NCBI GenBank assembly: GCA_950097015.1
Contig: CATNEN010000008.1
Coordinates: 310,001 to 374,000, forward strand
Reading direction: 5' to 3'
DNA: 64,000 nt
From: Macrostomum hystrix
Taxonomy: Eukaryota > Platyhelminthes > Macrostomidae
Shown piece after piece: positions 11,101 to 21,258 of the stretch. The position numbers and the translations under genes were made by a program. Positions within the stretch are counted from its first letter, which is position 1. Every line of letters starts with the position of its first letter. The notes beneath the pieces were generated by a model. The model was not told where the DNA came from and did no database searches. It worked only from the letters and a program-made list of their open reading frames with translations.

Positions 11101-14100
11101 CACTCTTTTCATAGTCACTCTCCAGCTCAAAGTCACTCTCTAGCCACTTTTAGAGACCACAAAACACTCACGTCAATCTTTTTCTCCTGATCCGAATCGG
11201 AGTCGGAGTCGGACGAGCTGCTACCGCTTTTAGCTGGCTTTTTACTGCGCCAAGGATTATCTTCATCGTCGCGAATGATGTAGCCTTCGGCGTCCACTCG
11301 CTGCTCCGTGGCTGCATTCGACGAACCCGACAGCAGGGTCTCGACAGGAGCGGCCGCGACGCCGCTTCCACTGGCGACGACTGCGCTGCTGGTGTCTGAA
11401 TGCGAATTGAATTACAATGTTAAAAAACGGGGTCAGTGGCAGAGCAGTTAACGCGTTTACCACTCGCACCAAGGTCCCTGAGCTCGATTCCGCGGCGCAG
11501 CAGCGAAAAGAAGGCTTGGTGGCTTGTCGTGCAATTTACGCCCTTCAGGGAGGGTGTAACAGTGAGAGTGTACACTGCCTGTCGGTGAGAAAGTCAGGGC
11601 AGATGTGCACACTGTGAGGGTGTGAGTGAGTACGGTATCTGTGTGCGTGTGTGCTCAGGAATCAGCGAAATGGACAGAATTGCCTCCTCGCTGGCTGCGG
11701 GTCTACTGCCGCTAAATTGTGTGCCAGTGTCCGCAGTCCTCCTGCAATTATTTAGATATTTTATACAAAGGTAAACGGAGATCACTCAGATTTTTCACCT
11801 CGATTTCTCGACCGTCGACCATGATTCAGAATATTCCCAATAATGCCGCCGCGCTTCACCTTGGCGTTGACAGCGTCGTCTCGCTGCTGCTGCTGCTGCT
11901 GCTGCTGCTGTTCCGTGCTGCCACTAGAAGATTGCGAGAAGAGCTGAGCGGAGGAAGGCAGCGGCTGGGGCATCGGCGACACGGGATCCATCGACATCAG
12001 GTCAGGCTCCAATGACTGCCGAACAGACGAAGCGCCGCCGCCTCCGCCACCGCTAATCGACGCCGAATGATGCGACAATCGATCGATGGACAATTGCGAT
12101 CCGCTTCCGTAGTCATTATGACTGGCCAGGCCACCCGCTGCGCCGGCACCATCGGGCAGCGGGGAGCTGAAGTCCAGGAATTGCTCGCTGCTATCGCTAA
12201 CTGGCCTAGGCACAGTGCTGCCAGTGCGAGTACGCTCAACGAACAACACCAGGAGGCGATCCACTGAGTTGGCCTCCAACTGACGCTCAATGTTGCACTG
12301 GGCGTCTACTAACTGCCGACCGGCCGATCCAAGCGGCTGAGCGAACCGGCTAACAAAGCTGAGCATGGACTCAAGGTGCTTGATTTCTGTCTCCTCGAAG
12401 TAGGCACAAGACTTTCGCATGCCCTCTTCAAATGCGTTTCTCGCGTGATTGTACTTTTCTACGTTGAAGCGAAAGTCTTTGATTGCGGCCTCCAGCTTAG
12501 ACATTGCTTTCTTCTTCTCCTTCTCTGAGGCTGATTCGCTAGTTATTACCTGTGGGTTGAGCATTGCGGTGAGATCAGTTGGTCAGAGGACAGTCAGGCT
12601 GGAGTGATGTGAGGGCAGTCAGGCTGCAGTGAGGTGAGGGCAGTCAGGCTGGAGTGATGTGAGGGCAGTCAGGCTGCAGTAAGGTGAGGGCAGTCAGGCT
12701 GCAGTAAGGTGAGGGCAGTCAGGCTGCAGTGAGGGCAGTCAGGCTGCAGTGAGGGCAGTCAGGCTGCAGTGAGGGCAGTCAGGCTGCAGTGAGGGCAGTC
12801 AGGCTGCAGTGAGGGCAGTCAGGCTGCAGTGAGGGCAGTCAGGCTGCAGTGAGGGCAGTCAGGCTGCAGTGAGGGCAGTCAGGCTGCAGTGAGGGCAGTC
12901 AGGCTGCAGTGAGGGCAGTCAGGCTGCAGTGAGGGCAGTCAGACTGCAGTGAGGGCAGTCAGGCTGCAGTGAGGTGAGGGCATTCAGGCTGCAGTGAGGG
13001 CAGTCAGGCTGCAGTGAGGTGAGGGCAGTCAGGCTGCAGTGAGGGCAGTCAGGCTGCAGTGAGGTGAGGGCAGTCAGGCTGCAGTGAGGGCAGTCAGGCT
13101 GCAGTGAGGTGAGGGCAGTCAGGCTGCAGTGAGGTGAGGGCAGTCAGGCTGCAGTGAGGTGAGGGCAGTCAGGCTGCAGTGAGGGCAGTCAGGCTGCAGT
13201 GAGGGCAGTCAGGCTGCAGTGAGGGCAGTCAGGCTGCAGTGAGGTGAGGGCAGTCAGGCTGCAGTGAGGTGAGGGCAGTCAGGCTGCAGTGAGGGCAGTC
13301 AGGCTGCAGTGAGGTGAGGGCAGTCAGGCTGCAGTGAGGGCAGTCAGGCTGCAGTGAGGTGAGGGCAGTCAGGCTGCAGTGAGGGCAGTCAGGCTGCAGT
13401 GAGGTGAGGGCAGTCAGGCTGCAGTGAGGTGAGGGCAGTCAGGCTGCAGTGAGGTGAGGGCAGTCAGGCTGCAGTGAGGGCAGTCATGCTGCAGTGAGGT
13501 GAGGGCAGTCAGGCTGCAGTGAGGTTAGGGCAGTCAGGCTGCAGTGAGGTCAGGGCAGTCAGGCTGCAGTGAGGGCAGTCAGGCTGCAGTGAGGGCAGTC
13601 AGGCTGCAGTGAGGTCAGGGCAGTCAGGCTGCAGTGAGGGCAGTCAGGCTGCAGTGAGGGCAGTCAGACTGCAGTGAGGGCAGTCAGGCTGCAGTGAGGG
13701 CAGTCAGGCTGCAGTGAGGGCAATCAGGCTGCACTGATTAGGTACGCATACCTTCCTAGCCTCTAGGTGGCGGGTCTGGCAGGCCTGCCTCTTGTTCTGC
13801 ACCATGCCAAAGCAGGTCTTGGCTGTGGCGGAGTTATTCATAGTTCGCTGATTGTCGGTATCTTTGAAGCTCTTGACGGCTCGCTGCTGCTCCTCTGAAT
13901 GCTTCTGAACATCTCGCACCAGCGTCAGGCCGTTGGTGGCCAAATCTGCATGCGCTGAGGCCATTTGTTCAACGGCAGCTAAAAGTACATCCCAGCATGG
14001 CGAGAAGCTACCAGTACCGCCAGCCACAGCTTTAGACGCCGCTAATCGCTTGCTGAGCTTGAGCAGGCCCTTGTGATGAGAGTCCTCCAACTGTTGATAG

Positions 14101-14243
14101 TCGCGCAGGAAGGCTAATAATTCGTTAGTCGCTTGGCAACTGTGCGCATTGAAATTTGAGTACAAAGCATCGAAGCCGTTGTGCTTCTCGCCCCAGTAAT
14201 TGTTGACAAATAATGCACCGGAGGCGGCGCCGCTGCGCGACAT
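8171..14243 (-). CDS. FCHO: FCHO-type F-BAR / mu-homology endocytic protein
   Basis: Six exons on the complement: 14243-13752, 12549-11799, 11395-11172, 10802-10087, 9607-9343 and 8485-8171. All splice sites are GT-AG and all phases agree, giving 920 residues. FCHO proteins bind curved plasma membrane and activate AP-2 early in clathrin-mediated endocytosis. Residues 1-265 are the F-BAR (start F-V-N-N-Y-W-G-E-K-H-N-G-F-D, as in FCHO/Syp1). Residues 266-655 are a low-complexity linker with two poly-Gln runs, an Asp-Glu-rich Ser stretch and a V-D-P-F-D-F-G-A-F segment whose DPF fits an AP-2 ear ligand. Residues 660-915 are the mu-homology domain, with C-W-N-C-E-P-E-H-T-D-L-R-V and a final S-S-Y-R-L-D-V-N-K-R-R-I-V-S-G-Q-Y typical of the FCHO C-terminus. 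An acceptor-like TTTTCAG lies 41 nt before the ATG. Every intron holds a repeat: 20/25-bp array, SINE, 18-bp array, dispersed repeat, 27-bp array plus SINE. Confidence 0.95.
8523..8770. repeat. 27-bp minisatellite in FCHO intron 5
   Basis: About nine units of 27 bp with core TTCTTTAAGCTAGATCCCAA. Degenerate relatives (TCCTAAAATAGG, GATCCTGATTCTTTAGGCC) continue on both sides of the neighbouring SINE to about 9330, which suggests the SINE inserted into a longer array. Confidence 0.9.
8926..9226 (+). mobile_element. tRNA-derived SINE (family A), 5'-truncated
   Basis: It matches the full copy at 11429-11750 from the B-box region (AAGTTCGATTCC) to the 3' end (TGCCCGCAGTCCTGCAATAA). The A-box half of the tRNA head is missing. 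It sits in FCHO intron 5, antisense to the gene. Confidence 0.8.
9640..10040 (+). repeat. Dispersed repeat with inverted ends, in FCHO intron 4
   Basis: Shared blocks with 30825-31170 and 59421-59565: TTTCTGTATCTCC, then ATCCGATGAAACAAC, then CATCGTCGAGAT. Within it, 9785-9810 and 9975-10000 form imperfect inverted repeats around the word TCGAGAT/ATCTCGA, so the inner 216 bp look like a small terminal-inverted-repeat element. The outer 140 bp are common to all three copies. Confidence 0.6.
10856..11145. repeat. 18-bp minisatellite in FCHO intron 3
   Basis: About 16 units of core AGCTCATAGTCACTCTCC with frequent substitutions (CATC for AGCT, CTTT for CTCC). It fills almost the entire intron between exons 4 and 3. 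Confidence 0.9.
11429..11750 (+). mobile_element. tRNA-derived SINE (family A), near full length
   Basis: The 5' end carries a tRNA-like head: A-box-like AGTGGCAGAGCAGTTAACGC and B-box-like GAGCTCGATTCCGC. A roughly 250-bp unrelated body follows (GGCTTGTCGTGCAATTTACG, AGTGTACACTGCC, AGTCAGGGCAGATGT) and ends in CCTCCTGCAATTA without a long poly-A tail. The head resembles a Leu/Ser-type tRNA. It is antisense in FCHO intron 2. Seven other full or partial copies lie in this window. Confidence 0.85.
12573..13735. repeat. 20/25-bp minisatellite in FCHO intron 1
   Basis: About 1.16 kb of unit GAGGGCAGTCAGGCTGCAGT. The 20-bp form alternates irregularly with a 25-bp form carrying an extra GAGGT, giving about 53 units. 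The first units (12590-12720) are the most divergent. The core TCAGGCTGCAGT contains a PstI-type CTGCAG palindrome. Confidence 0.95.
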
Positions 14244-14792
14244 TTTATTTTCACTTTGAAGTTTAGTCCTAAATGCCGTCCAGCTGAAAATCGGGAATTT
14301 ATTTTTGTTAAAGTTTATCAGTTATTAAAATGCTACTCACACTACTCACAGTAGCTGGAACGCTTACTTCAGTACTTATAATTAATTTTATGCAATCGAG
14401 TCACTAGACAAATAAAAAGACAAAGGGATTAACACTGCAAGATTTCAACAATAATTAACAATATTTATATACGAGTTGTAGAACGTAAAACTTGCAATAA
14501 GCAGATGGCTGTACACATTGCAAGCATTGCAAATGTCCAGGTAAATCAAATTTATACTACTTGTGTTCACACATTATGGATTTCGCATTAAAGGAATTAT
14601 TATTCATATGTTTTTATTAGCGTTATGTGCAAGGCATTGACTAATTGATAAATTATAGTTGCGATTTCACTATTTAGCAAACGGTTTACAATAGAATGCT
14701 CAAGTGGTATACTACTTACAGTAGCATTATATGAGAAACAGTAGTATATTAATTTGGGTGGAAAAAAGCTTGTCCAATAAAACATTTCTCGG
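14244..14792. other. Intergenic DNA between FCHO and CoREST
   Basis: This 549-bp A/T-rich gap separates the FCHO start from the CoREST stop, both genes being on the minus strand. No repeat is seen. The FCHO leader and promoter must lie here, unless the leader is trans-spliced. Confidence 0.5.
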
Positions 14793-17700
14793 CTACTTCT
14801 TGCCGGCGTCTTTGTTGTATTCGGCCAGCACCGAGTCCAGCCCGAATTTCGATCGATACTGGGCAAAGAAATAGCGCACGTGATTCTCCGTCTTGCTGCC
14901 AATCAGCTGCGCTATGGAGCGGAAATCTTTGCCGTAACGCCGCACACCCTGCACAGCCAATAGGAGCTCTTCGTCTGTCCACTTGTAGGAGATCTGGCCC
15001 TCTGCGTCCGGCTCCTGATAGGCCTGCTTGGCGGATGGGATTGGCCGTGACCATTTCACAACTCTTTCAGATCTAATTAAGAAAACTGCTTTGGGATCTT
15101 TATGAAAGGTTGCCTAGGGTCATTAGCCCATAAACCTACATTCCCGAAAGTGGGATAACCATACATTCCCGCTGAATCCTCAAGTAGGATAACCCTACAT
15201 TCCCGCTAAACTCTCAAGTGGGGTAACCCTACATTCCCGCTAAACCCTCAAGTGGGATAACCCTACATTCCCGCTAAACCCTCAAGTGGGATAACCCTAC
15301 ATTCCCGCTAAACTCTCAAGTGGGATAACCCTACATTCCCGCTGAATCCTCAAGTGGGATAACCCTACATTCCCGCTGAATCCTCAAGTGGGATAACCCT
15401 ACATTCCCGCTGAATCCTCAAGTGGGATAACCCTACATTCCCGCTAAACTCTCAAGTGGGATAACTCTACATTCCCGCTGAATCCTCAAGTGGGACAACC
15501 CTACATTCCCGCTGAATCCTCAAGTGGGATAACCCTACATTCCCGCTAAACTCTCAAGTGGGATAACTCTACATTCCCGCTGAATCCTCAAGTGGGATAA
15601 CCCTACATTCCGCTGAATCCTCAAGTGGGATAACCCTACATTCCGCTGAATCCTCAAGTGGGATAACCCTACATTCCCGCTGAATCCTCAAGTGGGGTAA
15701 CTCTACATTCCCGCTGAATCCTCAAGTGGGATAACCCTACATTCCCGCTGAATCCTCAAGTGGGATAACCCTACATTCCCGCTGAATCCTCAAGTGGGAT
15801 AACCCTACATTCCCGCTGAATCCTCAAGTGGGATAACCCTAGACTAAAAACTGCTCAAACCTGAATCTGGCTGAGCAGCGACTCCCATCTCTGGGTGAGC
15901 TGAGCTCGATTCCGCTGCACCCTAGACCTGGCCGAAGCCAGCTGAGCGTCGAGGGCGTCGACAACGGCGGAGACACGACCGCGGCCTTGGCCAGACATAG
16001 CCAGCAGGGCTTCATAGTCTAGAAAGATGCCGCGTGGCAGCTTGCGCCTGTGCTGCTGCTGCTGCTGCTGCTGCTTCTGGCGAGAGTCGGAGTCCAAGCC
16101 GGATGATTCCTGCTCCTTCTCCTCCGCTATCTTTTGCTGCTGCTGCTGCTGCTGATGCTGAGGCCGCCGCACTCGACGGCAGCCGGGCCGCAGCTCCGGT
16201 AGCTCGGTGTCGGACCATTCCGAGCCGCTGTCGTCGCCGCGTTGACCTCGCCGTTCCATTAGAGAGGTCTTGGCTCGAGTCTTCTTCCACTGATAATAGT
16301 ACTTCACCTGGATTGGGGCAAAGTTTTGTTTTCAAAACAAAAACTTAACAAACTGAACAAATAGTTTCCCACAGGCCAGATTCTAACCGAAAATCTAAAC
16401 CTACAATCACTGGTCCCTCCGGGAAATCACCCGATAATTTTTGGTCAAACGCGATAACATTGCGTATTTCGAATACGAAAAAACTATCTTGTTTTAATCG
16501 AACAGTCGACAACATGTCCGAATTAAATTCGATTATCAGATTCGATAACAAAATCGATTCACTTCCGATTCAGACACGTTTTTTCGATACGATAACCGCT
16601 CATTTCGGAATTATTTCGGAATCGGAACTATGTCTGTGTACATACAATACTGAATATTATTTCAGCTAAAAAACACCAGTACTAGCACTGCAGAAAACTA
16701 GAATAAAAAGTACAGGTACTGCTGCTTCTTCATCTGCCATGAAAATTGAAAATCTGAAAACTTTAAGAGTTGAGTACACACGATTTGCTATTCGCCGAAA
16801 AGCTGTTTTACTTTTAAGCTTCATTAAACAAGACTTCACGTCCTAACAGGTGAAGCGACTTTGCCGATCAGTGATGATTCAGTGTTGATCAGTCCCCAAC
16901 AGGTGCGAGGCTTTATTGCCCCTCGCTGATTTAGACTCAGTAAGAGTTGATCAGTCCCCAACAGGTGCGAGGCTTTATTGCCCCTCGCTGATTTAGACTC
17001 AGTAAGAGTTTATCAGTCCCCAACAGGTGCGAGGCTTTATTGCCCCCCGCTGATTTAGACTCGGTAAGAGTTTATCAGTCCCCAACAGGTGCGAGGCTTT
17101 ATTGCCCCTCGCTGATTTAGACTCAGTAAGAGTTTATCAGTCCCCAACAGGTGCGAGGCTTTATTGCCCCCCGCTGATTTAGACTCGGTAAGAGTTTATC
17201 AGTCCCCAACAGGTGCGAGGCTTTATTGCCCCTCGCTGATTTAGACTCAGTAAGAGTTTATCAGTCCCCAACAGGTGCGAGGCTTTATTGCCCCCCGCTG
17301 ATTTAGACTCAGTAAGAGTTTATCAGTCCCCAACAGATGCGAGGCTTTATTGCCCCCCGCTGATTTAGACTCAGTAAGAGTTTATCAGTCCCCAACAGGT
17401 GCGAGGCTTTATTGCCCCTCGCTGATTTAGACTCAGTAAGAGTTTATCAGTCCCCAACAGGTGCGAGGCTTTATTGCCCCTCGCTGATTTAGACTCAGTA
17501 AGAGTTTATCAGTCCCCAACAGGTGCGAGGCTTTATTGCCCCTCGCTGATTTAGACCCAGTTAGAGTTTATCAGTCCCCAACAGGTGCGAGGCATTATTG
17601 CCCCTCGCTGATTTAGACCCAGTTAGAGTTTATCAGTCCCCAACAGGTGCGAGGCATTATTGCCCCTCGCTGATTTAGACTACTTGTTTAAAAATCGATT

Positions 17701-19781
17701 CACGAAAAATTATCGGGTAAGAATCAGAATATTCACAAATACAAATGCTATTGCAAACCCGAAAAACACACAAGTTATCGGAATGTTATCGTTCGCATTA
17801 TCGTATGAAGTTATCGGGTGAATTGCCCAGAGGGGTGTTTAGCAAAAGCTGAGAATATAGAACAAGCGAAGCAAAACGTACCAGATGTGGCACAGACTTA
17901 TCCGGCAGGGCGTGTATGATCTTGTGAAACTGTTTGCCCTGGAAGCTGAACGCCTGGTCGAACACCACCTTCTCTTCGTGAGTCCATTCGTCAGGGTAAG
18001 GAATGAAATTCGGCAGGTCCGCTGTGGCCAGTTCAATGTTGTGCTTGTGCCAGTAGAGCATGCCAAGAGCCTGCTCAGTTGAGTAGCCGAACTTCTCCCG
18101 GGCCAGGTCTACGAAATTCGCCACCTTGGACAGCAATAGTAACAGACATTAATAATCACCGACACCTACCAATCTAATGGACTTCTACACATAAAAATCG
18201 AATAACTAAAAACTAGCACAACAAACCTGTAAATCAGTGACAATGTTGGCTGCCTCTGGCACTGGCGTCCAAACGCAGAGAGCCCGATCAGGCGACTGAC
18301 AGCGACTGCCAGGAGGGCCAACTATGTTCAATGGGGTGGCCTGATACTCGCGTCCAATGCGCATTTTGGCATCTGTTTGTGAGAGGATAGGTTGTATTGA
18401 TATTGAAAAATAGTTTTAATGGAATGTCTGGCCAAATCAAACAATTCATTTAAGGAAATTATTATGTTGTATTTCAATTAAAAATGTAACTTTGTTTTGC
18501 AGACTTTAGAACTGTTTCAAAAAGTTCTTTGAATCTTTGTTTTTATGAAATATTTTTTGTAGATCCAAAAGAAGTCTGGCTATTAAAATGTCCTAAAATG
18601 TAATATGCAATATATCACAAATGTGAATGATAAACCTAAAATTCTGTAAATAATATATACATATACAATTATTTTTTATCTAACTCTTTATTACAAATAT
18701 AACCCTAAAAGCTATTCTTGATTATGATACATAAGAATCTAAACTCATTAGTAAGCAATAAGCTTCTTAAAAAAATTAAGGGATAAAGTGATATTTTTTC
18801 TTCAAAAATATTCATAAATAGCCAGCTATAATGCTTTCTTAATTTGTTTACTAATCATTAATAGCAAAAAAAATAAACAAAATATAAAAACATGTGCATA
18901 TTGGATATAATGCACTAATTATATCATAACTAATAAACATTTGCTTAGACTTACTCATGAATTTTATATGAATTCTATATGAATTCTATTTGAATATGAA
19001 TTCTATATTACTAATGAATTCATATTAGGTTTATAATGTTATTTATTAGGCCTAGCTATATATACTTTTTTGTTTTATATTAACTTTAATTAAAAAAATT
19101 AAAACTATAGGGCATAGGCCTAAGACTAAGTTGCCAAGGCACAATAGTAGTGAATATGTTTTACAGGTAAATGACACAACTATATATTTATATTTCTTTT
19201 CATATAGCTAATTGAAAAATAAAGAAGATAATTAAAGTTACAAAATAAAAATAACAAATAGACAAAAACATAATGAGCAATCGCATTGCTAAGTTAAGAG
19301 GTGTAAGAGAAAGGTGCTTGTGATTTTTTTATGCTAAAAGTTTTCTGTATGCATGCTTTGAAAATTATTTATTATGCTTAATGGTACATATACAGAAACA
19401 TTTCCAAGTTAGCAACATTCTAGTTATTTCTTTGCAAGGTCTCTTACCTGCATATGGACCACGTTGCTTGATTTCATCAGAATCAGAGTCATCAGATGTT
19501 GAAATTGTTGGAGTATTGCTTTGGTATGCTAATAATCGGTCTATGTCAGACCTGGTTGCAACTGGGACAGCTACCCTAGAAACCTTGGCACTGGAGTTAT
19601 CTTTCTGAACAGGTAGTGGCACTGTTCGAAAAGGTCTATCTTGTTTTGATAGAGTTGTAAAGGAGAAGCTTTCAGTAGTCGCTGCACCAAAAAGTCCATC
19701 TGCTGACTTTAAAAAGTCGTCGATCTGCTGTGTTAAGTTTGAATCACCCTGAGCCGACCTTTTCGTACCACGCGAAGCCAT
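14793..19781 (-). CDS. RCOR: CoREST (REST corepressor) family protein
   Basis: Exons on the complement: 19781-19448, 18372-18227, 18124-17882, 16307-15861, and a last exon ending at the TAG 14795-14793. About 478 residues. CoREST scaffolds the LSD1-HDAC1/2 chromatin repressor complex in the nucleus. An ELM2 domain starts near residue 112 (M-R-I-G-R-E-Y-Q-A). The family hallmark A-L-G-M-L-Y-W-H-K-H-N-I-E plus D-L-P-N-F-I-P-Y-P-D-E-W leads into SANT1 (about 205-255, ending Y-Y-Y-Q-W-K-K-T-R). A poly-Gln linker carries the LSD1-binding coiled region. SANT2 is near 412-462 (Y-K-W-T-D-E-E-L-L-L-A-V-Q-G-V-R-R-Y-G). The start is the first ATG (19781); an in-frame TTG upstream is not used. The junction between exon 4 (phase 0) and the SANT2 exon has no phase-0 acceptor near 15061, so a small exon or another splice site is missing from my model. 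Confidence 0.92.
15115..15841. repeat. 34-bp minisatellite in the last CoREST intron
   Basis: About 21 units containing GGGATAACCCTACATTCCCG and GCTGAATCCTCAAGT. Two unit types (GCTGAATCCTC and GCTAAACTCTC) are interspersed. Two adjacent units near 15601-15650 have lost one C. The array occupies most of the intron whose 3' splice site I could not place. Confidence 0.95.
16408..17837. mobile_element. Possible TIR element carrying the 62-bp satellite
   Basis: The left end CACTGGTCCCTCCGGGAAAT followed by CACCCGATAA is mirrored, in reverse complement, at 17811-17837 (CACCCCTCTGGGCAATTCAC followed by CCGATAA). The two flanks share about 25 of 30 bases, and the DNA inside each end is rich in CGATAA words. 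The 62-bp array lies between them. I found no convincing target-site duplication, so the element limits are uncertain. It lies in CoREST intron 3. Confidence 0.45.
16888..17682. repeat. 62-bp satellite in CoREST intron 3
   Basis: About 13 units of exactly 62 bp containing CAGTCCCCAACAGGTGCGAG and CTTTATTGCCCCTCGCTGAT. GCGAGG...CCTCGC inside each unit can form a short hairpin around TTATTG. Several units have CCCCCCGC in place of CCCCTCGC, which breaks one stem pair. Variants come in neighbouring runs, the pattern expected from unequal exchange. Confidence 0.95.
18373..19447. other. A/T-rich CoREST intron 1
   Basis: This 1075-bp intron has no tandem array or SINE, unlike nearly all other long introns here. 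It is strongly A/T-rich with short ATGAATTCTATAT-like direct repeats near 18955-19020. Confidence 0.6.
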
Positions 19782-20353
19782 GACTATGAATGATGACTTC
19801 AACCAGTAAAGTTAAGTAAAATTTAGCCTTACAATTTAGAGCCGCAATGAAATAATGTATTTGTTAACTTATTAAATTTCCTTTTGCGTCAAGAAAAAGC
19901 TAAATAACGCGATTTATTTACCACTGTATATACGACTCGAACCTACGGATCACGGCTCACGGAGACTATAGTTTAGTTTTAAATTTCCAAGAAAATATAT
20001 CATAAGTTAAATTATTCTTAAAGAAAAGTTGTATTAGCATATCAGGAAGTAAATGTGATTTATACTTCTATTTATAAATTACTCCGTAAGAATCTAGAGT
20101 CTTTAAAAAACCTTTATTATATTTGCAAAGATTTATTTGTTATGCTTTCCGGAACAAGTTCAATGCGGATCACCATTTAAAAGTTGCTGTCTCATTATCT
20201 TTATCTCAGTAATTGGTATTTACTTCCAACCCTTATGATTCGTTTATGTCTCTAAGATGTTTCTTCCTAACGCCAAGTTTATTGTTGCCATCAGACCCAT
20301 AACCGATACTGTACGTTTGGTTGTCTCGGGTTCAACTTAACCTTAAGTAGTAA
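19782..20353. other. Intergenic DNA upstream of CoREST
   Basis: No gene is seen. It contains the presumed CoREST promoter and leader and ends at the 8-bp target duplication of the adjacent transposon. Confidence 0.5.
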
Positions 20354-20803
20354 GAAAAGACCAGTGTTGGGCAACTTCCGTTCCTCCGTTCCTCCGTTAC
20401 TACCGGAAGTTACTTTTTTGTTAGGTAACGGACTTGGTAACGGAATTGACTTTTTGTAAGTCTGTTACTTCTGTTACTATTACAATTTCGTGTTATTTGC
20501 TTGTTTTACCCGTTTGTGTAAATTTCCTATTTGTCATCGTTTATCTGTTTTTTACCATCTCTTTAGTCTTTTATTTGTATGTTGTTCTATTTTTTGTGAC
20601 TTTTTACATTTTAATTGTATTTTTTGTTTATCTGTTGACTGCATTTATTTTTTTTCGTTTTTCGTTCCTTTGAATCCTTTTCTAGCGTCTGACCTCTGTA
20701 ACTCTGTTTACTGCGAGTCTGCGAATTTGCACACATGGCATCGTCATCGATATCCCCAACGCCAAACCCCTGGGAACATTTGGTTCCCTTTTTTGGGAGA
20801 TGG

Positions 20804-20877
20804 AGCCGACGGCAGCAGCCTCTCTAGCGGGAATGGCGATATCGCCATTCCCGCTAGAGAGGCTGCTGCCGTCGGCT
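20804..20877. repeat. Perfect 74-bp palindrome
   Basis: The left arm 20804-20840 and right arm 20841-20877 (37 bp each) are exact reverse complements with no spacer; the centre is GGCGATATCGCC. It lies inside the hAT-type element. It would extrude as a long hairpin. Confidence 0.97.
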
Positions 20878-21258
20878 GTGACGACCTTCTAAGCCACGTC
20901 AGTCAGCCGCAAAAGCTCCACAAGGAGGAGAACTCCAGGATGAAGGCAAAGATATCATAACTTCTCATAAAAAACTCATAACTTCATAAGTCAAAGACTC
21001 AAAGTGGATTTCAAATGGCAGCTGAAATGGCAATCCTGCATTCTCATTCGTTAAATTATTTCCCGGAAAGACACTTGTTAAAAGTTAAAACTTAAGTCAA
21101 AAGTTCCCGTAACTTTCCTGGAAATTAATTTATTCAAACAACAAATATGCAAGATTGCTACTGATATAATTTCGTTACTGATTAAAAATGAATAGTGAAT
21201 TAGTGATTATAAGGGTTATAACACATTTTATTTAGCATGTAAAGATATAGTCGATATA

